From JALORV01 sp963780715 (GTDB lineage: Bacteria; Pseudomonadota; Gammaproteobacteria; Burkholderiales; Burkholderiaceae_F), in NCBI GenBank assembly GCA_963780715.1, contig CAWADK010000010.1:91201-155200 (forward strand): a stretch of 64,000 bases of DNA, written 5' to 3'. Of this stretch, positions 23,069 through 32,282 are shown one piece after another; positions within the stretch are counted from its first letter, which is position 1, and every line of letters starts with the position of its first letter. The notes beneath the pieces are model-generated. The model was not told the origin of the DNA. It searched no databases and saw only the letters and a program-made list of their open reading frames with translations. A program made the translations under genes and the position numbers.

Positions 23069-24271
23069 TTAAATCACGCCCTGCTCGCGGAGGACCGCGA
23101 TGGCAGCGGCATCATGGCCCAGCCGCGTCAGGATTTCCTCGGTATGTTCCCCCAGCCCGGGTCCCAGCCAGGCCGTGCCCCCGGGCGTTGCAGACAGCTT
23201 GGGCACGACGGCCGGCACCTTCAGCGGCGTGCCATCGGGCAACTGCTGCGACTCGATCATTGCGCGCGCGGCGAACTGGGGATCGTCGAACATGTCGGCC
23301 ACGCTGTAGATGCGCGAAACCGGAACGTCGGCGGCCTGCAGGATCTGCAGCGCCTCCGCGATGGTCCGGCCACTGCACCACTGCTGAATCGCACGGTCGA
23401 TCTCCTCGGTGCGCTTGACGCGGCCCTCGTTGCGCGCAAGCGCGGGGTCGTCCGCCAGGTCCGGGCGGTCGATCGCGTTCATCAGTCGCTTGAAGATGGC
23501 ATCGCCGTTGCCCGCGACCACCAGCGCGGCGCCGTCGCCGCAGGTGTAGGTGTTCGACGGCACGATGCCAGGCAGCGCACCCCCCGTACGCTCGCGCACC
23601 ACGCCGTAGCGATCGAACTCCGGCACCGTGCTCTCCATCATGTTGAACACCGCCTCGTAAAGCGCCACGTCGATGAACTGGCCCTCGCCGCGGCCACGGC
23701 CCCCGGTAGCGTCGCGATGGCGCAGCGCCATCAGCGCCCCGATGACTCCGTGCAGCGCCGCAATCGAGTCGCCGATCGATATCCCGATGCGCACCGGAGG
23801 CCGGTCCGGATGCCCGGAGACGTAGCGGATTCCGCCCATCGATTCGCCGATCGCGCCGAATCCCGGCCGGTCCCGCATCGGTCCGGTCTGGCCATAACCC
23901 GAGATGCGCACCATGACGGTCGCCGGATTCGCGGTCCGCAACTGCTCGTAGCCCAGGCCCCACTTCTCCAGCACACCGGGGCGGTAGTTCTCGATGACGA
24001 CGTCGGCCTCCAGCGCCAGTGTCCGCGCGATCGCCTGCGCGCGCGCGTCCTTGAGATTGAGCGCGATCGACTTCTTGTTGCGTGCCTGCACGTACCACCA
24101 GAGCGACGTGCCCTCATGCAGATAACGCCAGTTGCGGATCGGATCGCCCGTCGCCGGATCCTCGACCTTGATGACCTCGGCACCGAACTCCGCGAACATG
24201 CGCGCCGCGAACGGCCCGGCGATCAGGGTGCCGAGCTCGAGCACCTTCAGCCCGGCAAGCGGCCCGGGCAT
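23069..24271 (-). CDS. CaiB/BaiF family class III CoA-transferase
   Basis: Class III CoA-transferases move CoA between carboxylic acids. The 400-residue product begins with PLAGLKVLELGTLIAGPFAA and has the FGAEVIKVEDP loop, NYRPGVLEKWGLGYEQL, and GQFIDVALYEAVFNMM, which contains the expected catalytic aspartate. It lies in line with the importer genes: its 3' end is 51 bp upstream of the binding-protein start. Its start is three bases beyond the end of the MAPEG gene. A role in activating the imported compound is plausible but unproven. Confidence 0.92.
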   Translation of the reverse strand: MPGPLAGLKVLELGTLIAGPFAARMFAEFGAEVIKVEDPATGDPIRNWRYLHEGTSLWWYVQARNKKSIALNLKDARAQAIARTLALEADVVIENYRPGVLEKWGLGYEQLRTANPATVMVRISGYGQTGPMRDRPGFGAIGESMGGIRYVSGHPDRPPVRIGISIGDSIAALHGVIGALMALRHRDATGGRGRGEGQFIDVALYEAVFNMMESTVPEFDRYGVVRERTGGALPGIVPSNTYTCGDGAALVVAGNGDAIFKRLMNAIDRPDLADDPALARNEGRVKRTEEIDRAIQQWCSGRTIAEALQILQAADVPVSRIYSVADMFDDPQFAARAMIESQQLPDGTPLKVPAVVPKLSATPGGTAWLGPGLGEHTEEILTRLGHDAAAIAVLREQGVI

Positions 24272-24274
24272 CGC

Positions 24275-24649
24275 TCAGGCTCCCAGCACGAAGATCGTCA
24301 GGCAGGCGACGAAACCGACCATCCACACCAGTGAACGCGCGGCCTGCCAGTCGGCGAGATAACACACGAAGTAGCCGACGCGCGCGGCGATGAAGATGAT
24401 GGCGACGATGTCGACGCGTTCCTGCGGCGCCTGCGTCAGATGCGCGACGATGACCGCCGCCGCAAAGAACGGAAACGCCTCGAAGCCGTTCTTCTGCGCG
24501 TTGTCGGCACGCCGGCTGAGACCCGTCTGGCGGTCCAGCCACGCCCGCGGATCGCGGTTGTTATAGCGCTCACCGCTCGCCTTTGCGACGACAGTTCCCA
24601 GGTAAGGCAGCAGTGCCGCCAGCAGCACGCACCAGAATGCAATCGTCAT
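24275..24649 (-). CDS. MAPEG family membrane protein
   Basis: A 124-residue protein with four hydrophobic segments (about 4-22, 58-75, 80-100 and 105-122) and the MAPEG-like pattern NAQKNGFEAFPFFAAAVIVA followed by RVGYFVCYLADW. Eukaryotic MAPEG members are glutathione-dependent enzymes of eicosanoid metabolism; the role of the many bacterial members is unclear. The gene ends three bases before the CoA-transferase start, so the two are probably cotranscribed. Confidence 0.85.
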   Translation of the reverse strand: MTIAFWCVLLAALLPYLGTVVAKASGERYNNRDPRAWLDRQTGLSRRADNAQKNGFEAFPFFAAAVIVAHLTQAPQERVDIVAIIFIAARVGYFVCYLADWQAARSLVWMVGFVACLTIFVLGA

Positions 24650-24691
24650 CGCGGTCGCCTCGCGGTAGGAGTCAGTTTCAGGCCCGGCACA

Positions 24692-25294
24692 TCACGACGC
24701 GCGGCGGTCCAGCATCGCCTGCGCGATCGTGTTGACGTCCGTGTATTCAAGCTCGGCACCGGCCGGAACGCCACGCGCCAGGCGCGTGATCTTCAGATCC
24801 GGATTGCGGGCGCGCAACAGCTCGCCGATGTAGTGTGCCGTCGCGTCGCCCTCGGGCGTGAACGAGGTCGCAACGATGACTTCGCGCACGATGCCATCCG
24901 TGGCGCGCTCCAGCAGTCGCTCCATCTGGATCTCGCGCGGCCCGATGCCGTCGAGCGGCGACAGGCGCCCGAGCAGGACGAAGTAAAGCCCGGAGTAGGC
25001 CATCGACTGCTCGATCATCAACTGGTCGGCCGGCGACTCGACGACGCACAGCATCTGCGCATCGCGGCGTGCGCTCGAACAGGTGTCGCAGATCTCCAGC
25101 TCGGTCAGCGTATTGCAGCGCGCGCAGTGCCGGATCACCTGCACCGAGGCGAGCAGCGCCTCGCCCAGCTTCACGGCCGCGTCACGGTCGTGCTGCAGCA
25201 GGTGGAAGGCGATGCGCTGCGCCGAGCGCGGCCCGATGCCGGGCAGATGCTTCAGGGCATCGACCAGCCGGTCGAGCGTCGGGCCAAGTTTCAT
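24692..25294 (-). CDS. recR: recombination mediator RecR
   Basis: RecR works with RecF and RecO to load RecA on gapped DNA. The 200-residue product has the helix-hairpin-helix LKHLPGIGPRSAQRIAFHLL, a four-cysteine zinc finger (CARCNTLTELEICDTC) and a Toprim domain with LCVVESPADQLMIEQS and FTPEGDATAHYIGELL. The order dnaX-ybaB-recR is conserved across proteobacteria. A 153-bp gap with palindromes separates it from ybaB. Confidence 0.97.
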   Translation of the reverse strand: MKLGPTLDRLVDALKHLPGIGPRSAQRIAFHLLQHDRDAAVKLGEALLASVQVIRHCARCNTLTELEICDTCSSARRDAQMLCVVESPADQLMIEQSMAYSGLYFVLLGRLSPLDGIGPREIQMERLLERATDGIVREVIVATSFTPEGDATAHYIGELLRARNPDLKITRLARGVPAGAELEYTDVNTIAQAMLDRRAS

Positions 25295-25351
25295 GCGGGC
25301 GCAGACGAAGTACGCGGGACAGCGCGACGCGCAGCCAGCAGTTGAATGTCG

Positions 25352-25367
25352 GGCCGGGCGCCCGGCC
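25352..25367. repeat. 16-bp perfect GC palindrome between recR and ybaB
   Basis: GGCCGGGCGCCCGGCC is fully self-complementary. It sits in the 153-bp ybaB-recR spacer just upstream of REP-like copy C. Without a T tract it is not an obvious intrinsic terminator. Confidence 0.55.
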
Positions 25368-25400
25368 GGCCCGAAGGCCGCCCGCTGATCAATCGCCTGA

Positions 25401-25435
25401 GGTGCACGTGCGGCGGCTCTGCCGCCGCGTACACC
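25401..25435. repeat. REP-like palindrome, copy C
   Basis: GGTGCACGTGCGGCGGC pairs with GCCGCCGCGTACACC across TCT. It shares the outer arms of copies A and B while the inner stem is GGCGGC/GCCGCC. Like copy B it lies just past the stop of a minus-strand gene (ybaB, 12 bp away). Confidence 0.65.
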
Positions 25436-25447
25436 GAAGGCGCTGTC

Positions 25448-25774
25448 TCAGAACGGCAGCTTCATGCCGGGCGGCAAGGGCATGCCGGCGGTGATTGCAG
25501 ACATCTTTTCCTGCGACACGGCCTCGGCACGGCGCACGGCGTCGTTGAAGGCCGCCGCCACGAGGTCTTCCAGCATGTCCTTGTCGTCGCCCACGAGGCT
25601 CGGATCGATCGCCACGCGCCGCACATCGTGCTTGCAGGTCATGACGACCTTGACCATGCCGGCGCCGGACTGACCCTCGACCTCGGTGTTGGCGAGTTCT
25701 TCCTGCAGGCGCTTGACGCCTTCCTGCATCTTCTGCGCCTGTTGCATCAAGCCGGCCAACTGCCCCTTCATCAT
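25448..25774 (-). CDS. ybaB: nucleoid-associated protein YbaB/EbfC
   Basis: A small DNA-binding dimer with tweezers-like helices. The 108-residue product has the family pattern MKGQLAGLMQQAQKMQEGVK, VEGQSGAGMVKVVMTCKHDV and EKMSAITAGMPLPPGMKLPF. The start overlaps the dnaX stop (ATGA), indicating translational coupling with the polymerase clamp-loader gene. Confidence 0.96.
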   Translation of the reverse strand: MMKGQLAGLMQQAQKMQEGVKRLQEELANTEVEGQSGAGMVKVVMTCKHDVRRVAIDPSLVGDDKDMLEDLVAAAFNDAVRRAEAVSQEKMSAITAGMPLPPGMKLPF

Positions 25775-27437
25775 CGCTTTGTTCCCGTGTCGGTGCCATC
25801 GCGCGGCCGGATCGATGCGGGATCGACCGATGCGCCGAAGTTGTCGATCAATTCTCGCACGAAGGGATCGCCATAGATCGCCTCCTCGGCCTGGCGCTGC
25901 CGCTCGGCGCTCGCCTGCGCCGCAATACCTGCGGCGGTCGGGCCCGTCGTGTTGCCGACCTCCGCCGTGACACGGACCGCTCGCCCGAGCGCGGCCGCGA
26001 GCGCGGCCTTCAGCTTCTCGACGGTGCCGGCCTCGATCAGCGTCTTCAGGGGTGCGCGCAGGCGGAAGTGATCACCCTCCGCCGCGACGAGTTCACTGCG
26101 TTGCGCAAGTTCCTTCACCAGGCCCGCCACCTTCAGCCGCGCCACCAGCGCCGGCCAGTCACCGTCGAAGGCCACTGCCGGCGTCGCATCGGCGGAGACG
26201 GGACTGCGCCGCCCGCGGAGCCGCGGGTGCGGCGGCAGCGGGCGCCGGAGCCGCGCTGCGCGCCGGCGCCGGAACCGTGGCGCGCGGGGGAGCGGCAGCC
26301 GTCAGGGGCGCCGCGCGCGGAGCCGGCGCGGCTGTCGCGGCGATCGGCGCGAACGCGATCATGCGCAGCAGCGTCATCGTGAATCCGGCGTACTCGTCGG
26401 GTGCCAGGTGCAGGTCGTTACGGCCGTGCAGGGCGATCTGGTAGTAGAGCTGCACCTCGTCCGGTGCCATCGCGCCGGCCAGACGTTTCACCTCGGCCGC
26501 ATCGACGTCGTCCTCATTGACGGCTGCGACCTGCTGGGCGAGCGCGATCCGGTGCAGCAGGCTCGCCAGGTCGCGCAGTGCCTGCGCGAACGACAGGCTG
26601 TGTTCGTTCATCTCGTCGGCCAGGGCCAGCGCCCGCGCCGCGTCGCGGCCGACGACCGCGTCCAGCACGCGCACCAGGGTGGTCTCGTCGATGGCGCCCA
26701 GCATGCCGCGCACCGCCTCGAGCGAGACCTTGCCGGCCGAGTAGGCGATCGCCTGGTCGAGCAGCGAGAGCCCGTCACGCATGCTGCCGCGCGCGGCGTG
26801 CGCCAGCATGCGCAGCGCCGCATCCTCGGCCGCGATGCCTTCCTGCGCCAGGATCTCGCGCATGCGGTCGGCGATCCCCGCCGGCGTCATCTGCTTCAGG
26901 TTGAACTGCAGGCAGCGCGACAGCACCGTGACCGGAACCTTCTGCGGATCGGTCGTGGCGAGGATGAATTTCACGTAGTCCGGCGGCTCCTCCAGCGTCT
27001 TGAGCATCGCGTTGAACGCGTGCGCGGAGAGCTGGTGCACCTCGTCGATCATGTAGACCTTGAAGCGCGCCGCACTGGGGGCATACATGGCGCGTTCGAG
27101 CAGCTGGACCATCTCGTCGACGCCACGATTGCTGGCAGCGTCCATCTCGATGTAGTCGACGAAGCGCCCGGCGTCGATTGCCTTGCAGGCCTCGCAGACA
27201 CCGCAGGGAGTCGCGGTGATGCCGCCCTGCGCCGTCCGGCCCGGTGCAGTTCAGCGCCTTGGCAAGAATGCGCGACAGCGTCGTCTTGCCGACTCCGCGC
27301 GTCCCGGTGAAGAGATACGCGTGGTGCAGCCGGTTGGCACTGAGCGCATGCGTGAGCGCGCGCACGACGTGCTCCTGGCCGACGAGCGTCGAGAAATCGC
27401 GCGGCCGCCATTTGCGGGCCAGAACCTGATACGACAT
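25771..27437 (-). CDS. dnaX: DNA polymerase III subunits gamma/tau (frame broken twice in this sequence)
   Basis: DnaX forms the clamp-loader core. The N-terminus is complete (MSYQVLARKWRPRDFSTLVG; Walker A GTRGVGKTTL). The frame breaks near 27231, just after ALNCTGPDG, before the zinc cysteines (CGVCEACK). It is restored for most of the ATPase and lid domains (DEVHQLSAHAFNAMLKTLEE). It breaks again near 26206 after an Ala/Pro-rich stretch, before SPVSADATPAVAFDGDWPAL and the tau C-terminus. Both breaks are resolved by deleting one base, giving 554 residues. There is no A-rich slippery site of the E. coli type at either break. Errors in the sequence are the likeliest cause in an essential gene. 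Confidence 0.92.
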
Positions 27438-27446
27438 GCGCGGATT

Positions 27447-27941
27447 CTACGAGGATGCCGCGTCGCCCTCGGCAAGGCGCGCGAGCGCGTCGCCCGTCAT
27501 GCGGCAGATCCGCCAGTCCGGGAGCAAGTCGGCGCCGATCGACTTGTAGAAGTCAATGGCCGGCGTGTTCCAGTCCAGCACCGACCATTCGTAGCGCCCG
27601 CATCCGCGCTGCACCGCCAGTTGCGCCCCGTGCCGGATCAGCGCCTTGCCGATGCCTCGCCCGCGCGCCTCAGGCACGACGAAGAGATCCTCGAGGTACA
27701 AGCCGCGGCGGGCCAGGAAGGTGGAGAAGTTGTGGAAGAAGAGCGCAAATCCAAGCGCCCGTTCGCCTTCCCACGCCAGCACCGACTCAATGACCGGCCG
27801 CGTGCCGAAGAGCTCCTCATGGAGCTGTGCCTCCGTGCCAACGACCAGGTGCGAGAGCTTCTCGTACTCGGCCAGCGCGCGGATCAACGCCACGATCTGC
27901 GGCACATCCTGCGGCCGCGCAGACTCGATGCGGAAACTCAC
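27447..27941 (-). CDS. GNAT family N-acetyltransferase
   Basis: A 164-residue acetyltransferase resembling the spermidine/thialysine acetyltransferase group. Acetyl-CoA motif A is LEDLFVVPEARGRGIGKALI, followed by the characteristic YEWSVLDWNTPAIDFYKSIG. The N-terminus (IESARPQDVPQIVALIRALA) matches GNAT strand 1 and helix 1. The amine substrate cannot be determined. It ends 10 bp before the dnaX start and may be in the same operon. Confidence 0.88.
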   Translation of the reverse strand: MSFRIESARPQDVPQIVALIRALAEYEKLSHLVVGTEAQLHEELFGTRPVIESVLAWEGERALGFALFFHNFSTFLARRGLYLEDLFVVPEARGRGIGKALIRHGAQLAVQRGCGRYEWSVLDWNTPAIDFYKSIGADLLPDWRICRMTGDALARLAEGDAASS

Positions 27942-28014
27942 TCGCGACGCTCTCTAGCTTGAGGGGGAGGTCCAGGAGGGGCACAGCCCCTCTTGCAGCT
28001 TCAAGTGAGCCAAC

Positions 28015-28053
28015 GGCTCGCCTCAGTCGCCCAATGGGCGAGTGAGGCGAGCC
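28015..28053. repeat. long hairpin overlapping the 3' end of the SRP RNA gene
   Basis: GGCTCGCCTCAGTCGCCC and GGGCGAGTGAGGCGAGCC pair with one mismatch across AAT. The right arm (28036-28053) includes the last eight bases of the SRP RNA, so the hairpin could act as its terminator or processing site. A second, smaller hairpin (GAGGGGC/GCCCCTC) is at 27976-27992. Confidence 0.5.
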
Positions 28054-28141
28054 TTGTCCTCGGCACTGAAGGGAATCCGCTGTGGCTGCTTCGTTCCCGA
28101 CCTGACCAGGTTCACGGCACCTCCATGCGAGGGGGCCCGCC
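28046..28141 (-). ncRNA. ffs: signal recognition particle RNA, small bacterial (4.5S) type
   Basis: The minus strand contains the SRP apical core: GGTCAGGTCGGGAACGAAGC followed by AGCC, which keeps the asymmetric-loop bases bound by Ffh. The tetraloop is GGAA-type with surrounding changes. The ends pair: GGCGGGCC at the 5' end with GGCTCGCC at the 3' end, giving about 96 nt. The ends are estimated from this pairing. It is downstream of dnaX-region genes in many betaproteobacteria. Confidence 0.88.
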
Positions 28142-28193
28142 GAAGCGAATGGTATCAGTGGCGGCGCGCCTGATCTCCGCGCCGCCCGCGGGT

Positions 28194-28881
28194 TCACTTC
28201 ACCGCGAAACAGTAGAAGGCTCCCTCGCCGCCTGTCACGTTCAGCTTTTCGATGTTGCATCCGAGCGTGGGATGCGAGGAGTTCCAGGAGGTCGTCCAGG
28301 TCGAGGTCATCATCGGACCCGCACGATCGTGGTGTCCAACCATGGCCGAACCATCCGGTCCGCCTTTCGTCCAGTTGCCGCAGGTCATGTCGGGAAACGG
28401 CGCTCCCGGAAACGCCGTGCCGTCGGGGCGTGAGCCGGTCAGCATGTCGTGCCGGTTGGGTTTGTCCACGGTGCCATTGACGACCTGTCCGCGCTCAGTG
28501 AGGGCCGTCTGCTTGGTCAGGTTGCTGGACGGTGAATGCAGGTCGTCGACACTCGTCGCGACCGTCACGCCCATGACGTTCTGCCAGGGACCCGGTACCG
28601 ATCCGGTCGCGCGCATTGACGAAGTTCGTATCGCGCAGGCCGGGAGCCTGGGTGCTCAGGTAGGCACGCCAAGTGCGATCCGGCGCACCGGCGGCCTTGG
28701 CCAGCTTTGCGCAATGCTGGTCGGCGCCTTCGAGTCCACCCAGATCGCCGCCCTTGCCCGGTCCAACGCTGGTGACGAAGAACGTCATGTCCTTCGGGTT
28801 CGGTTGCGGCGGCGTGCTGGCGCAACTCCCCACGACCAGCGCGACCGCGGCAAGTCCTGTTGTCCGTATCAATGTCTGCAT
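28194..28881 (-). CDS. secreted lipoprotein, lectin-like (DUF1554-type), frame broken once
   Basis: The start at 28881 (MQTLIRTTGLAAVALVVGSC) is preceded by AGGGAG and opens a lipoprotein signal peptide with lipobox VGSC. The exported part begins MTFFVTSVGPGKGGDLGGL and has regularly placed cysteines; a second half reads DMTCGNWTKGG and HPTLGCNIEKLN, a pattern seen in small lectin-like secreted proteins. The frame shifts near 28592 in a GGG run; removing one G gives a continuous 228-residue product (ARDRIGTGPWQNVMGV). Function is unknown; a cell-surface or periplasmic role is inferred. Confidence 0.75.
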
Positions 28882-29017
28882 CGTGGTCTCCCTTTGACTT
28901 CGGTACGAAATTCGCACTCCGTTCGCCAGTTGCACGCTCGCAATGCAAGGACGGACCGGTCGCGATCATTCTTCCGGCAACGCGCGACTTCGTCAACGAA
29001 CCTCGCGGCGCCGGAGA

Positions 29018-32000
29018 TCAGCCGACGACCTCGGAAAACTCCCCTGCGGCGGTGATCAGTCCGATGCGCACGGGCTTGTCGCTGCGTATCGTCTTCAGGA
29101 CCTGGGCATAGCGCCTCACCTGGGCTTCATACGGCGGTCGCTCGTCCGCGGTGACACGCCACTTGAAGTCGATGATCCACAGGGCATCCTCATGCTCGAC
29201 GAGACGGTCGACACGCAGGACGTCGCCATTGGCGGCCACGAGTTCGAGCTCTGCCTCGGCCGTCGCGCCGAAGAACTGCGGCCATTCGCGCCGGACGCGC
29301 CGCGCGGCCGCCACGGCGCTTTCGGCCTGCGCCGGCGTCAGCGCATGGGCCCGAACCACGGCGTCGATCGACGCTGGCTCGCCGAGTTCGAGCAAGGCAT
29401 GCCAGGCGCGGCCGAGGCGCATCGCTTCGCTGTCGAGGCCGGCGTCGATGCGCTGGCCGGTGGGCAGCGGCTCGGGCAGGAAGTCCAGCACCCAGCGATC
29501 GTTCGACGCTGCCTCGACGCGTTGCGCGGGCGCCGCGCCGACCGACAGCGCCTCCGCCGCCTGCAAGCGTGCATACCAGGTGTCGTCCAGAGTTCCGCGT
29601 GCCGGTGCGGTGCCCGAGACGATGAGCACCTGACGCGCGCGCGTGGCCGCCACGTACAGCAGGTTCCAGTCTTCCTGCGCCCGCTGCGTGTCGTCTTCGG
29701 CGAACCAGGCGGCGCGCGCCGGGTCCGGTGCGGTTGCCTCGCCGCGCGCCACGAGCGAAAAGTGGGACGGCGCCGGCGCCTCCGGCGGCCAGACGACCAG
29801 CACGCTCTCGCCATCCTGCGCATTGCGCGAATGTGCATCCGCCAGTGCGACGATCTCGGCCTCCAGTCCCTTGGCCCCATGGATGGTCATCACGCGCAGC
29901 GCATCGCCGGCCGCCGCCAACCCCTCGTCGGGCGCTTCGTCACTGCCGTGGCGTTTCAGGTTCGCCAATTCGTCGACGAAGCGCGGCAGGCTCGGGTAGC
30001 GACCGGCATCGATGGCAAGCGCAAGCTCGATGAAGGCATCGAGATTGGCCTGGATCTGCGCATGCAGCGCCGCCGGGGCGACGGTGGCGTAGCGTCGGCG
30101 CACGTCGCCTTCGTGATAGATGCGGTCGAGCAGGTCGTGCACCGGCAGCACTCCCGCCAGGTCGAGCCACCATTGCAGCAGCTGGCGCGCGCGCAGCAGC
30201 GCGGGCGATGCGTCGGCCTCCAGTGCCTGCAGGCGTTCCCACCAGCTTGACTCCGGCGCCGAGGCCAGGCGCATCAGGTCGTCGTCGCTGCAGCCGAACA
30301 CCGGCGACCGCAGCGCGTGGGCCAGGCGAAGGTCGGCGTACGGCGAGGTCAGGAAGTCGAGCAGCGCGATCAGGTCTTCGGCCTCCAGCGTGGTCAGCAG
30401 GCCCCCGCGCCGGTCGCTGACGAACGGCAATCCGGCATCCCGCAGTGCGCGCTCATAGGCCTCCAGGTGCGTGCGCCGGCGCACCAGCACCAGCACGTCC
30501 GACCAGCGCGCGGCGCGCTCGGTGCCGTCGTCCAGCACGACGCGCGTCGCGCCGACCCAGTGTGCGATCTCGTTGGCCAGCACCCTGCCCTCGCGATAGC
30601 GCGCCTCGTGGTCTGCCTCGCCGCGTTGAACCGTCAGCACGTCGCGCAGCGGCGCCGGTTCGGCCGCTGCCGCCGCAGGCTACGGCTCGACCAGCGGCAG
30701 CAGCACGAAGGCGCCCGTTTGCTGCGAGCAGGTGCGCTGTTCCTGGTACAGCGGATTGCCGCCCGGCATCGTCGCGTTGAGCACGTCGACGATCGCGCGG
30801 GCGTTGCGCCGGGTGACGTTGGTCCGCAAGTGCGTCGCGGCGAAGTCGCGACGAAGCAACTCCCGCGCCGCGTCGAACACACGCGGTTCGGCGCGCCGGA
30901 AACGGTAGATCGACTGCTTGGGATCGCCGACGATGAACACACGCGGCCGATCCTCGCCCGCCGCTGCCTCGCCGTCATCGAGCCCGCCGTACGCCGCCGA
31001 GCCACGCCTGCAGCACCTGCCATTGCAGGGGATTGGTGTCCTGGAACTCGTCGAGCAGGACCTGGCGATAACGCGCATCGAGCCGGACCTGCATGTAGGC
31101 CGCGTTGTCGGCGTCGGCCAGCAGCCGGTGCGCGTGCCACTCGAGGTCCGTGAAGTCGAGCGCCTGTTGCTGCCCTTTCAGCCGCTGATACGCGGCGACC
31201 AGCAGGCGGCCGCACGCCAGGCCTGCTTCGTTGAGCCGGAGCGCGCGCCAGGTACGGCGCTGCTCGATCAGTTCGGCCAGCCGTTCGGTGAGGGCGGCGT
31301 GGACCTCGGCATAGCGTGTGGCGTTGGCGCTCTCAAGCTTGCGCGCAATCTTTGCCGGGAGCAGCAGATCCCGCGGAGTGAGTTCCTTGGTCAGCACGAC
31401 ATGGCATGCCGCCAGGAAGTCGCGGCCCGGTCGCGCATCGGGCGATAGCAGCCAGTGTTGCGCACGGTCGATCGCCTCCTGGATCCGGACGCCCGGCGCG
31501 GCGATGGTGCGCCAGAGATCCGCCAGTTGCCTCATCGCGTCGACGACTTCCGGCTCCCGCACTCGGAGCACCGGGTCTGCATCGCCCGCAACGCGCAGCG
31601 GCGCGAGTGCACGGTGGAAGGCCGCGTCTTCGTCGCCCGCCGCAAAGCTCCACCACTCGGCGCGCTTGTGCAGGAACTGCAGCAGCAGCTTCCGCGCGGG
31701 CGAATCGCCCAGTTCATCGACCAGCCACTCCCACTGCGCGCGAGCTTCCGCATGTTCGTCGCGGATCAGCATCGCGGTGAAGTGCAGCCACGCGTCATCG
31801 CGCACGCGCTCGGAGCTTTCCAGCAGTGCCGGCGCAAACGGCACGCCCGCTCCCAGCGGGGCGCGCGCAATCAGCTGCCAGAACCAGCCGTGGAAAGTCT
31901 CGATCGTCACCGGAACGCGCGCCGTGGCAACACGCTCATAAAGCGTCCGGGCGAGCCCCACCGCCGAGCGCGCAGCGGCCGCATCCATCCCGCGCGCCTT

Positions 32001-32282
32001 CAGGAAGGCCTGGATCGCGTCGTCGTCGCCCTGCGCAAGTTCCTGCAAGGCGTCGAGCAGTCGCGCGCGCACTTCCTGCGCCGCGCGGCGCGTGAACGTG
32101 ATCGCGAGGATCTCGCCGGGCTCCACCCCGGCGAGCAGCGCCCGGATGATCCTGGCCACCAGCAGCCAGGTCTTGCCGCTGCCCGCGCAGGCCTCGACGA
32201 CGACGCTCGCCCGGGGGTCACAGGCGCGGCGCGTGAACTCCTCTTCGCGGATCGCGCTTTCGTCGGCAAGGTAGTCGCTCAT
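29018..32282 (-). CDS. addA: AddA-type helicase-nuclease (one frameshift and one in-frame amber codon)
   Basis: AddA is the UvrD-like helicase and nuclease subunit of AddAB, which resects double-strand breaks. From Met at 32282 it shows Walker A EACAGSGKTWLL, motif II LLDEFQDTNPLQW, motif III VFIVGDPKQSIYRFRRAEP and, near the C-terminus, the RecB-type nuclease motif LWIIDFKWR. The frame shifts between motifs II and III near 30995; removing one base restores AWLGAYGGLDD. A TAG at 30680-30682 then interrupts the same frame within LVEP-stop-PAAAAAEP, where CAG would be expected. So either two errors or a real lesion. The start overlaps the addB stop (ATGA). Confidence 0.85.

Noticed and set aside
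25771..27437. Programmed frameshifting in dnaX
   Set aside because: No A-rich slippery heptamer or downstream stem is seen at either break, and similar one-base insertions occur in unrelated genes.
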